Below, in pieces: positions 1 to 11,895 of a stretch of DNA of 64,000 bases. Where the stretch lies: contig OW203767.1 in assembly GCA_934045905.1 (NCBI GenBank), positions 14,015,073-14,079,072 of the forward strand. Reading direction: 5' to 3'. This DNA is from Leuctra nigra. Lineage: Eukaryota; Arthropoda; Insecta; Plecoptera; Leuctridae. The first letter of the stretch is position 1. Each line of letters begins with the position of its first letter. The translations under genes and the position numbers were made by a program. A model generated the notes under the pieces. It had not been told where the DNA came from. It saw only the letters and a list, made by a program, of their open reading frames with translations, and made no database searches.

Positions 1-778
1 TTTCTCCTACAAAATATGTAGGTACTACGAAAACATTAGGTATTCATCAATTTGTCTTCGAGCGAGAGATTAGGAAATGCAAGGTAAAGTCATTCACGTC
101 TGTTGATCAAGTCACATTACATGGAGACTTGCGGTGTTTTTAGCGAAAAACTGCTGACATTTTTGGCCAATTCTCGGTCTTTCAGAAATTTTTAAAAATA
201 AACGACTCCAAACCCACAATTCCACAATTCTATCAAGACATTGGTGATAAATACCTTCTAGTAACTTGTGGAAAAAACAAGGATTTGAAACCACTTGTTG
301 TAGGTAATTATTGTAATTGATCTATAATCTGTCATTGATATTTTATGGGAATTTCAAGGTTTCGTGGCCCTGGGTAAAAAATCGTGATTCCAAACGAAAT
401 TGTAATTGACGTTTTAGGAATGTTCTCACTCATCTTTTTGAGAATATCATAAAACGGCAATTACATTTTTGTTTATAATTATAATCACGATTTCTTGACC
501 CTGGCCCACGCAAACTTGAAATTCTTTTAAACTGATCAATGACATATAAATTCTGACGACTATGACTTGCGAGTATGGTGCACACCTTATGTCTTACTAT
601 AGTGATCAATCGAAGCACATAACTTTTTAACACTTCTTCTATATTCAGTCTTCCTAGCGGAAATGATTGGAATAAAGTAAAGAAAATAGTTCTAGCACAT
701 AAATAACAAAGAAGAAAAATACTCAAGTTAGAGTAAAATTTAACAAATAAAATGAATACTCAATTGAGAAAAAAAAAT

Positions 779-1246
779 AAGACGATGCTTTGCTCATGGC
801 GATGGATGAATGATTCTGATGACATGGAGACGGCGGTGAAACATTAGGTAAAGATGGTACACTCCTGGACACTGAAATTGGTCCGCGGTCAATGTTCAAG
901 TGACACTACGGCTAGTATTTAACATTTATTTTAATGTGATTTTTTGGCACAAATACCGGATGGCAAGTGTGAGTTTAGGGCCGAAAAATCACTTTAAATA
1001 AATAATAAAACTAGCCTAGGAGTCGAGTGAATATTGACTGCGGACCATTTTCCGTGTCCAGGAGTGTACATGGGAAGGAGGCTGTCGTGGCCAATTAGTA
1101 GGAAACATTTCCAACATGTTGCCTTTCGACTGAGGGAATCCTCGAAAACTTCTCAGTCAGGAATGACGGACGCAGGAATTGAACCAGGGGCCTCCGGAGT
1201 TCAAGTCCATAGAGTCTACCTGCGCCAACTTGCTCTGACGTCCAGA
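779..1246 (-). repeat. tRNA-derived SINE copy, interrupted by a MITE
   Basis: This copy matches, across its length, two others at about 21714-21988 and 26917-27192. Shared landmarks are a GGCGATGGATGAATGA block, a GGGAAGGAGGC block and a tRNA-like end with a B-box-like GAATTGAACC. Read on the minus strand, the tRNA-like end comes first, as expected for a pol III-promoted SINE. The body is split at 857-1069 by an unrelated foldback insertion. This copy is the most diverged of the three. Confidence 0.6.
857..1069. mobile_element. foldback MITE nested in a SINE
   Basis: A 213-base element with long imperfect terminal inverted repeats beginning GTACACTCCTGGACAC. The arms extend about 55 bases through a GGTCCGCGGTCAAT-like segment. 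It sits between two halves of a SINE, and the flanks read ATG on both sides (854-856 and 1070-1072). GTAC at the ends is itself palindromic, so the real target duplication could instead be GTAC. No coding capacity is seen. Confidence 0.75.
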
Positions 1247-3988
1247 CTATTATGACGAATAATATGAAAACGAAATTGAAAAAAATCGTCACGATATAAA
1301 TGATTAGATCAGCCTTGAAAATAAAAGTGATCGTCAATATTTTCTATTTTGTTGTGGGAAGATTTCGACAGTGGAAGTAAAAGCGTTGCAACAGTAATTG
1401 ACACTATTTTTTTCGTATCGATTGGGTTGATTTTATCAGTCGATTGTTGATTTATTGAAAGGTGATCGCATGATTGAAATCTCTCAGGTGCGAAGGAATG
1501 GTATAATTGTCAGGACACGGTTTGGACCGGAACGATCTGCTGAGCAGAGTACAAGATCTCATCTACAGAGCAGCAGTCTGAGAACCAAACTGAGCTCGCA
1601 ATGTTGAGGAGTTTATTGGCATTTGTGTTCTGGTAATCATTGATCAAACTCAAAGTGCATGAACATTATTGATTATAAGATAAATAATTTAATAATAGTT
1701 TATTGCGATCAAATTGATAAGCGTATCAAATTATATTTTACTTTGATGTTGCGTGTAACTCTATGCTTCCTGTTAACTCAAAGATCAGATATAGAAATTA
1801 GCGGTACTTATTAATTATTAAACTGTAAAATCAGCAGAAATTTATTGATAATTTTTGAAACAAGAAGCGTTGAAGAAAAAAAAGTGTGAAATTGTATTTC
1901 ATATAAGTTGTTTTTATTTATTTCCAGTAAAAGTAGTTATAGTTTGAAAATTTGAATATCTTTCAGATGAAAACTTTCTTCTATTTTCTAGCGGCCCGGC
2001 GGTCATACGACAGAATAAGTGTTTTACATAAATTTACAAAATCAACATGTGATTACTTAAAAACAGTTACACGTTTCGTTACAGGAAACTCATTTCTAAA
2101 TGTTTTGCCAAAATCTGTGAACATCTGGGTTAATTGATATAAGAGACTATATTATATATCACGTTAAACATAAACACAATACTCCTACTTAGTCGAAATT
2201 CACATCACAGCAAAGGAATGTTCTGGGCGATGATATTTGAAACACCTTAAAGTATGACTTTCACAATTATTTGTAATATTGAACCTGAAGACCCAGGGAA
2301 TTTATTCAAGATATCATTCACACCGGACATTATAATATGAAATGATATTTAAATATTTTGCTTTTAGCGACAAGCTGTGAATGGTGAATGAACTTTTACA
2401 AACATTTCAGTTTTCGCAGTTCAAAAGTTTATGATTTTTTGTGCTGATCGAGAATGGTTGTGACCATGGTTGTGACTGACATAATAGCTTATTATGTAAC
2501 CAGGTAAAATATACATATTTAATTTGAATTAGTTATGGGTCGCTAATTAGGGCAAGCTTGCAGAACTCATTTAAATATAATTTATATCCAGATAATGTCT
2601 GATTTAACTGATACCTTTAACAATGCATCTTCAGGTTCATAATTAAAGTAACTGAAAGTTAAACAGGGGTTTAAAATAGTCCATAGTCAGTCTTTATAGT
2701 CAAATTAAACGTCTATTTTCCCTGACTTAACACAGAAAACAGTGGAATTGAACTAGAAATCTGGCTGCAGTGCACGGCGAAGCATACGAATTAGATATTC
2801 AAAGGTTGAAGCTGTGTATTGAAGCGTTAGTGTAACAAATAGCATGAATTGAAATACGACCTCAATACTGGATCGAACCCGCGACCACTCACGTCGCCAA
2901 GTTGATTTCACTCAAACTTCACTTCTTCTACTGCATAACCTTTGCTTTGACCCAGCCCTGTTGACCCGGGGTCAGGCTCGTCCCGGTAACAATATGGCGG
3001 AGAAGTACTACTCAAGGGGTCAGGTGAAACTTTACTTTAAATAGAATAGCAACTGCAAATTTCTAAATTGTAATTAAAAGCTGCACAAATAAATTAATCA
3101 TTATAATCAGCTGTTCGGTTTGGATGGAATGACTACTTTAACCATTAAAATTCTGTTGAACTTAACCAAATCATTATTCAGTGCAAACATCTTACAAACT
3201 TTTGACATTTAAAAATGGTTATAAAATTATTTGAACTTTACTAATCCATTAGGTAAAATACCTAAAAAAAATACCAAAATGCCAAAATACCTGCAAATTT
3301 TTCACTTTAATAATGGTATGGTATAAAGTTCAAAAATTTTAATGCGTAAAGTAGGTAATAAAATAACATATTGAATACAATACAAAACATTTTTATTGTT
3401 TCACATGTAAGTAAAACACAATAATCATATTATTCACAAAAGAATATAGAGAACGTCTTCAAATAATTCTGAAAATTCAAAAGATACATTTCCTTTAAAT
3501 TGAGAAAGAAAAATGGTGTCATATGCATTATTTGTGTTGATTCTGTGTGCCTATGTGTTGGTAGTCCACAGCTCATAAACAAGTACATTCGTGATTGTTG
3601 CAAGACAATACGCGTGGATCCTCCAAGGTCACGTCAAGCCCTAAATCCCGGCTCCACATGCAAATGAACTCACTCACTCATTATCATTGTGTGAAAATAT
3701 CCGTCTAACACTTGTCTTTGTCAGGGTTGAAGGATGATTGATGTCACACCGACGCAGACTTGTGAAATGCAATTGTCGAAAACAAATTTACAACTGCATT
3801 GTTGTCGAACGTAATTTGCATGTTAGTATTTTTAAAATAAAAATAAAATGTCAATGCCACTCTATGACATTATACTATTTTACAAAGTTACTCCATTATG
3901 CAATAATGCCAATCGATATTTTGAAGTGTGAAAATATGGACATTTTGTTTAAATACCAACATGTACAGAATTATTATAAGTGATGCTT

Positions 3989-4150
3989 AACGCCACACTG
4001 TTCTGCAACTAACTAATGACAACGAGTGAGTTATTGTGGTGATGAAATGAAGATGATGTAAGAAGGGACGGTGGGTAGAAGGTGATCGTGGCCTATTCGT
4101 TGTAGCTTCGAACCATCCCAACATTTATGGGAAACTTCGAAATAACAACA
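3989..4150. repeat. diverged SINE fragment
   Basis: Starts with an ACGCCACACTGTTCTGCA block like the tail of the SINE copy at 26917. It continues through a degraded GATGATG-rich segment and a GATCGTGGCCTATT block matching the centre of the other copies. The tRNA-like head is missing or unrecognisable. Confidence 0.4.
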
Positions 4151-4539
4151 ATCAGAAAGGACGGAAAGCAGTTTTTTTGTTTCCAATAACAAGGTTCATC
4201 TATCCTTTTGCCCTGAACGGTTATTTTAGAAGTTCAAATCGACTTTGTTTTGCACTGTTATCTGAACTTGTAGAGCGAAAGACGCTTTTCTCCTTGTTGC
4301 TTTTTTATTGTCTTTATGCTGTGTCTTTTACCTCATTGTACCTACATGATATAATCACTCAACCGATGATGTTTTTTGTGATTATTATTTGTAAAAACCT
4401 ATCCAGGAAGAGGGATTTGCTTTTACGAGTAATGACGTAAAGAATGATCTCTAAGAGGACATACATTCACAAAATGAGTAGGCATGGACCCAAGCTCTCA
4501 TGCAGGACCCATTTCTTGGTGCGAATTGAGATAAATTAA

Positions 4540-4925
4540 TTGTTTCAAAGGTGGGTGTTACTCTGACAGGATGTTCACATGATCAGTCTGATTGGACGAG
4601 GATATTAGTATTTTTCCCCTTTTTGCTTCGTGCATTAAATATCTACACGCAGGTTTTTCAACAAAAGGGCGCGAAAGTGCTCAATCGACAATCGGGAATG
4701 ACTGAAATGACCAAACCCGTGGATAGATTGATGTAAAATTTTACAAGTTGTTCATGAAAGTCCTGATGGTTGTTACATGGTATATTATTTAAATTAATTT
4801 TTATAAAGCGCCCAGCGAGAAAATAAAATATATACAAATTTCACAAAAAATCGAGAAATAAGTAGGTACTAAAACGGAACAAAGCAGCAAAATAGCTCGC
4901 TCTTGCACCACCAAGTTGTGAAAAA
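4540..4925. repeat. dispersed repeat, copy 1
   Basis: Resembles 59990-60490 at the other end of the window. Both read GTGGGTGT then GGATGT, CACATGATCAGTC, TTTTGCTTC, CAACAAAA and later GCGAGA and CTTGCACCAC in the same order with similar spacing. No reading frame is conserved between the copies, so it is an interspersed repeat of unassigned class and not a gene. Confidence 0.5.
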
Positions 4926-7900
4926 GCTCAAACTTACAGGTTTTTTGGACTTAAAAGTGGACTTTTGATAACCATTCTCTCGTCTTTCATTGTATGATAT
5001 CGTCATAGAAATATATGCTTCTAGTAATTCCTGATTTTTGTATTTGTCTGTCCTTTAAGATAATGTGACCTCAAGATTTTGTATTATACACGCATTCAAC
5101 CACAGCTTTTTCCTACTTGTATCGGGTTTTACTAATTGTGGTGAAAAGAGGATATTTGATGTATTCGTAAAGCGTCAATGACCGGAAGTGAGTAGTTTTA
5201 CGCATGCCCGGAAGTTTTCAACCGACACCTCACGTTCCTTGGGACGTTTCTTAGCGCACGCGCGTTCGGATGTCGAGCAGGGACTTTTGAACTGAACTGT
5301 CACGCAACAATATGCCAAATCCAGGGGAAGGAATTGAATTCACGTAACACTTTCCTGGTCAACTAAATAGTTGTGTCTGCTTTTCTCAATAATAGGTATG
5401 TATATTTAAAAGTGACCATCTCGTCCTAGGTTGAAAATCGAATTCAGTTTGACTTTTGACATTATTTTCAAATTGTTTATATAACTACATATAATTTTAT
5501 TCATGTTTGAAAAATATAATTGGCATACTGTTATAAAATAATTGGTAACCTCTAAATTCAATGTGATCTGTACATGGGCGTGCTTCAGTTAATTGTCTAA
5601 TTATTCCTTAAAAATCATCTCTTCCTAAATTATTTTTAGTACTCGAATTACAGTAAATTACTTCGTCAAAACATTTCACTCAAGTAAACCATTGAAGGTC
5701 ATGACAATTGTTCAAGTCCCACACGAGGCTAAACTTGTCATCGAACCAATGACCACTGAAGTCAAATCAGTACTCTCATGGACTGCAAACCATAATTACA
5801 CACTCGACGACCATGAGAGACGAATTAGATTGAAGTCCAACCATTGTTCATAGCCGTGGTTATCATTTGCTTTGTTCCTGACTGCACGAATTCCACGGAG
5901 TACAGAAACAGAAACGTTCAGCGCGACTCGCTTTTTATGTAACATTTCCTTCCCGCGCATTCAAATCACCTCGAAATGTTTTCTAGACATGTGAGAATGT
6001 CTGGGAGATTTGTCGACTCATTGTTACAAGCGAATGGTTGAAAAAAGTGAACTGAAATATTAAAATTGCATGGTAATTTTGTTTGTATACTGAATCTTGA
6101 TTGAAATTGAAAGTAATGGTCGAGATTTGATGTTGCAAAAGCATGTAAATGGTTTTAGATCGAAGTATTAAGACAGCGTAATATTTTTGAAATGTAGTAC
6201 CTTTCAAGAGTAGTGAAGTAGAATACTGCACAGAAAATGGCTCAATTTGTGATTTGGCTAAAAGTTGTTAAAAGTCAATTTTTAAAATCAATTGATTGGA
6301 CTGTAAAATCACACAATTGAAGAAATAAAATTTTATGCGAATGTATTCCCTTCCCTTTTAATAATATTATTAAAACACTGAATATCTTTGGTGCAATGTC
6401 GGATGGGTGCATCGAGACAATGAACCCATTATAACCTCAAAATAAGAAAACTTGTTGTACACAAAATCTCTATTTTTTCTGCACTAAATAGCGAGCTTAC
6501 GTTATGCATGAAGCCTCAAAACACTTTTATTGGTACCAAGAAAATAAAAGATAATAATAATATTTATTATTCACATATTCGGTTCAACGGATAGGTACGG
6601 TCCAGCACTTTCGAAGATGGTGCAACGCCCACCAAAACACCTCGGACAAAAACACACTTTTTGCGTCATATCCGTTCCACAAACTGCGTGAAAATGCGAT
6701 GGCACATGCGTGATGGTTACGTTCCAGAATCCCTGCCGGTGATCAATAAAATTGCTGAGGTTTTGGAACGAAAGTGTTGGCAAATAACGCCACTAGTAAT
6801 CATGTTCTGGAAAAGCGTTTCCCTTTAGAAAACATGACTCCAAGCAATGCTATATTACTGTTTATGATTATGAATGGAGAAAAAGGTCACTACATTCTCT
6901 AGGATTGCATCGGAAGCATTTTTTTTCTCTTTTTTTTTCTAGATACCTACTAGTTTTTTATGCCAATTTTGCTCTCACCTCCAGATCTCTTCTTCTGATT
7001 CCAGAGCAAACATTTGCATAATAATATGGGTTTAAAGATATATAATAGCAACGATAAAGCATCGTTTATTTGTGTTCATATAAATAGTTTTTCATCACGA
7101 CTTACAATTTTATTATACATACAAGGAAGATCTTAAAAATATTTGAACTTGAAATGTGACGAATCTGGGAACTGAAACGTTCCATAATGGATTTTGGAAC
7201 AAATCGAATTTGAATGAATCTATGTTATACATATCGGAATGTTTGGAAGACTGATGGAACAAAGGTTTGCAGATGCAGTGTTGTTCAGTTATGTTCAGAT
7301 GACCGCAGTTCAGTATGCATCTGTACTCGTAATTGTGAATGAGCAAACAAGATTGCGGGAAGAATAAGATTGCTGGATTGTTGACCCTCCAGCCACTGCC
7401 TTCTATGGTCCCGAGTGTCTGGGCGTTACTCACTGGAGAAAAAGTAACTCGACAACTTTTACAAGGTCAATTTTCACTCTTCTCTATTGAGTACATGACC
7501 TGGTGTTAAGAAGTGTTGCCACAAATCACTGATGATTATTAGAGAATCATTTCAATAATCACTTTCTGAGCTCTCAGGCACGAGAGAAAGCATCATCGAG
7601 CTTGTCGAGTTGTCTTTCGAACATTTTAAACATGATAATAAAAATTGTCGGATGAGGTTTTCTTTCATTTGGCGCTTTTAAATCCATATGCAGTACATGG
7701 ATAATCCTGCATTTGGCATTACCTAATACAATTAACTTTACTAAATGAGAGCAGTTTACAAGTAATTGCATTGGTTTCTTAGTGGGTCACTGGCTTAGTA
7801 GCAATCGTATTTTGCAATTTAGAATTACTTTTTTCTACAGTTACAGAATAACTTTTTGAAGACTTATTTTAATTTGAATGGATTTAAATTAAAGATGAAT

Positions 7901-8648
7901 GCGCATGAAATCATCGTGATACTTGAAACTCGCCGAACCAAGACTATTTTACTCGGAATCATTCGTCAACACTATAAGTACTGTAATCATCACGGCTGCA
8001 CTTTTAAACTCGTGAAACGAGATTCATGAAAAAAAGAGTGAATCTCTGCTTTCTCACGGACAATCGTGCCGATATTCCGCATTCAAATGCAAGTAATTTA
8101 TATATAATATACTCAGTTAGTTAGCTATAGTCAGCGACCTCGTTCCTAATCAAGGTTTAACAGTTTTAATTAATGGGAAACTCTGTGAAATCTAGGACCG
8201 AAGAACAAAAAATATACTTGTAATTGCTTCGGTATTCAATACATACTTTTCCCAGCAATATAATAAAAAATTGATGCCAAGTTCATAGGTACATTAGTTT
8301 GTATTTACTGGAAGATTAATTCTCTAAGATAGCTGGATAATTGAGTTGATTTATTAAAACCTGTTGCACGGGAAAAGTGCAGATCCATGTATCAGCTATT
8401 CTGCACTCATTCTCATTCTGCTTTGCTCCTATCTGTACCACACAAGCGAAAGGAACAATCTGTAATCGAGTCAATTTCTTGAGGCAGCTTTTGGGATATA
8501 AAAAGTCTAATTTAAGTTCGGTAAGACTGATTGCTTGAGGATTGATAGCATAAAAGCTGATAAAAAACTGAAATATCACATAAATGCAGCCTTTTATGTA
8601 TTCGTGGTACATATTAATTAATATGTTAAATTTATTAATAATGTCTTA

Positions 8649-8875
8649 AGGTGGATTCACACGGCCGTTCCAAACTTCGAGTTTGAAACTCAAGTTTGTC
8701 AAAGTTCCGAATCGCCGTTCCAAAAACTCCCGTGTGAACTATGAAAAGATTCGAACTGTGAGGATTGAGTTTCAAACTTTCATAGTTCACACGAAGGTTT
8801 TTGGAACGGTGATTTGGAACTTCGGCAAACTTGAGTTTCAAACTCGAAGTTTGGAACGGCCGTGTGAATCCACCT
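8649..8875. mobile_element. PIF/Harbinger-like foldback MITE
   Basis: A 227-base element whose two halves fold onto each other almost completely. The termini are AGGTGGATTCACACGGCCGT and its reverse complement. It is flanked by a three-base TTA duplication at 8646-8648 and 8876-8878. A TTA/TAA target duplication is the hallmark of PIF/Harbinger elements, so that superfamily is inferred. The open frames on both strands here are by-products of the palindrome. Confidence 0.85.
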
Positions 8876-10969
8876 TTAGAGAGTACCATACACAGAACAA
8901 GCATCCGCATAGTAATGTGTTGTCATAAATGTGAAATTTTATTATATTCCAGAGACAGAAACTGCTTTTTTATTTAGATGAAAGTTAACAGAGACAAAAA
9001 AGACGACGACTTTTACCTTCTAATTATTTAGGATTACCCTTCTTCTTAAGTTCTTTGACACTTATTTCAATGCACAAAGCGAAATAATTAATTACTAGTC
9101 TGAACAATCTTTCGCACGATCTTAATTAAACAAACACCATTCAATGTTTGACTCAAGTTTCTTAACGACAATTGACAATACTTTGTGAAACCCAACGTGA
9201 GGACAATTACACCTTGCTTCACTTCAAATCTGAGCCTGTCAATTGTCAAATTGAATTATAATCTTATGAAAGTACAACTCACAAAACTATGTAAACAAAC
9301 TCACGTTGTGTTGAAGATACGAAGAAATCTTTTGCTTTCGATTTTCAAGGAGCGGAAATACTTTGGATTGGGAGCCAATTCTCTTGTTTTCTCTTTATTT
9401 GCGAGACAATAAATATTTAGTTGAATCTTGTTACATATTATCCCCCATTTAATCAAGTATTAATAACTTGCGATTATTTAAAACAAAATACTATTTACAC
9501 GTCCGGCATAGATGAGTTTCTTCGTCTTCAATTCGTGATTATTTTTAAAATTATGGAATATTTAGGGCAGCAGTTTTTGCTCAGTTATTATTAAAAATGT
9601 ACCTAGAAGTAGGTAGACAAGTTTCTATCACATCATGCTTGCCAAAACTATCTCATTTTAAGTCGTTCAAGTGCTTGCTAATCAACGCTTTACAACGAGG
9701 ATTTCATGTTTCATAAAATCCATTATTTTTATACTCTGCTTGGATTGAAAGAAATAGGAAGTAGCAAGCCGATAGGTAATTTCGCAATATCAATGAGTTC
9801 ACTTTATCATTGTTGACACGGTTGAAGAGTAGTTTAATTGATAATAACAGTGTCCATGGGAGGAACACTTACAGAACGGATGCACTGCGAATGAAGTAAA
9901 GAAATATCGTGCATACGTGTATTACTTAGACGCTTAGACGTAAGCAAGGTGAATTACAAATAGAAACTTATAATTACATAAAATAATATTTAATTATTAC
10001 CTCTGTGGGAACTACTAGATGCAATTAGGCCAGGCGAGTGTACCTACACATGTTCAGATGAGTTCAGACAGACAGTTTCAGAGCAGATACAGGAAGACAG
10101 TCAATAGAGTACGTCGAACATTTGACAACTAGAGCAAGAGGGGATTATTCTCATAATACACAAAATGCCTCAATTCCTTGGGCATTTTGGATTTATATCT
10201 TTAAATTATCAAAAGTCGACAAATCTGGTTTCATTCATCAAAGAGGAATTGTGAGAACCCGAAAGTTTGTCAGAACCCATAGGTACTAAATGGAGCCTTT
10301 TGTTTAGATTCTATTCCCCTTCGATCATGGCGCAATCAATGACTGTTAGATGGGCGAGATGATAGAGTTCAATCCTTATTCTTCAGAATGACTTTACTAT
10401 AAGCAAAACACGGAAATAGCTCAAAACGTTCCATTTGAGAAAAATATTCCTTTTGTATTTGAATATTCTCGCCTAGCCCGTAAAATCATTAAAACATTCG
10501 TTTTTCCTGGCAATAAAAATGGTCCAAGACTTGCTCTGTCAACTTTCGTGGAGTATCTGTTCTCATGGAAACGTCTCAAGTTTCAGTAGTGCCTGTACTA
10601 CTAGAGCGTGGATTGGTGCAACATCACCTGCAATGGCGTTGCAATTAGAAAGTGCACGTCGCTTGACTGTACTGGTCATTGACTGCCTGGACACCGATGT
10701 TGAAGTGTACTGTACAGCGTTGTCAAGCTCAAGTCACTCGTGACAAAACCATTCATTCGTTGTGATTGTGAGAGTTGTACTTCGTCTGCATGCGCTCGTA
10801 CGTCGTGTTGTGTAACTTGATGCATTTGGAATTCAAATATATTCGTTTCTATTGTTGTTACTGTCATGAATGCCAAATTAGAGCGTGAATGTTTACACGA
10901 CGGTGGGCTTTTAGAAACGACTTTGAATTCACTAAATAGTGTCCTTTAGTGCAGATATGTAAATGTCGA

Positions 10970-11460
10970 GTATAGGCGTTGGCATGGGGGGCAATCGCCC
11001 CCGCTCATGGAAGCTGCATAAGTTAACATGCGCCCACTTTTCAAAATGTGTTTTCTACACCCTTTGACGGATCTCAACCAAATTTGGTATGGAGATTCTG
11101 ACTGAGCCTGTGCACATCGTAGGGTACTAACCTCTCCCCCAAACCACCTCTAATTAAAAAACCATCCCAATTCAAAAAAATAAATTGACAATTTCAATTT
11201 CAATATGCTCCTTACGTACCATTGACCGACCTCAATACAATTTTGCAAACGTGTACTTCGTCAACCTGCCCACATTTCAGGCTACTCACCCCCTCCCCAA
11301 AACCACCCCTAATTGAAGAAATTCAGCTCAAAGGCAGAATGTACGTGAGATAATTTCACTTTTTGACATTATCAGGTGTAATAAAACTTACGAAACAATC
11401 TCCCGAATTTTCTACTATCATGTACCCCCCCCCCCCCCCCCCCTCCCGCCGGCACGAGCA
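10970..11460. repeat. internally duplicated repeat with poly-C tract
   Basis: Two diverged units follow each other. Each contains a TTGACGGATCTCAA / TTGACCGACCTCAA-like phrase, a GTGCACAT / GCCCACAT phrase and a CCAAACCACC / CCAAAACCACC phrase about 170 bases apart. A run of 19 C at 11425-11443 follows. This may be the inside of a non-autonomous transposon. Its ends were not found. Confidence 0.4.
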
Positions 11461-11895
11461 ACGCCGGGGCAGGTCAGATAGTTAAATAAAATTAAATAAA
11501 ATTAAAAACATTAAATATTTTAACTACTTTGAAACCAAAAAGCAAAGATAATTAGATCGTTCCAAAAACTTGTATATTTTGTTCAAAATCCAAGAACGCC
11601 TTTCATACTCCTTATAACCAAATAAATCGCGTTTTCTGGGCGTTTTTTACCTTCCCCCATCTTTAATTTTCAGCATTGTACCTACCTAAAATTAGATACA
11701 TATTAATTAGATCCCCCTCGCCCCCCCCCTCCCAAAAATTCGTTAGCTGACCACAATATCAATGAACCACTAGTACAATAAAATCAATACCACAATAAGA
11801 ATATGAAATAACAGAAAATTAAAGTGTCCCTGGCAAAATGTACCCCCATGGACAGATAAAAGAGCAATGTTATGATCTCCCAGGGCTCGGTCGCC

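Larger units (their letters stand above)
1..11871. other. gene-free repeat-rich region upstream of the AA15 gene
   Basis: No open reading frame here resembles a known protein, and no frame-consistent exon chain could be built. All open frames are short and lack domain motifs. What can be seen is AT-rich sequence with a disrupted SINE near 780-1245, a SINE fragment near 3990-4150, a dispersed repeat near 4540-4920, a Harbinger-like foldback element at 8649-8875, and a stretch near 10970-11460 with two diverged copies of a roughly 140-base unit followed by a poly-C run. An enhancer or non-coding transcript cannot be excluded from sequence alone. Confidence 0.6.

Noticed and set aside
2865..2990. 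A GGGTTCGATCC B-box-like sequence on the minus strand, suggesting a tRNA gene or another SINE
   Set aside because: No acceptor stem, no convincing A box at the right spacing and no second copy in the window.
8635..8928. Overlapping open frames on both strands with similar translations
   Set aside because: They are produced by the palindromic MITE at 8649-8875 and have no protein features.
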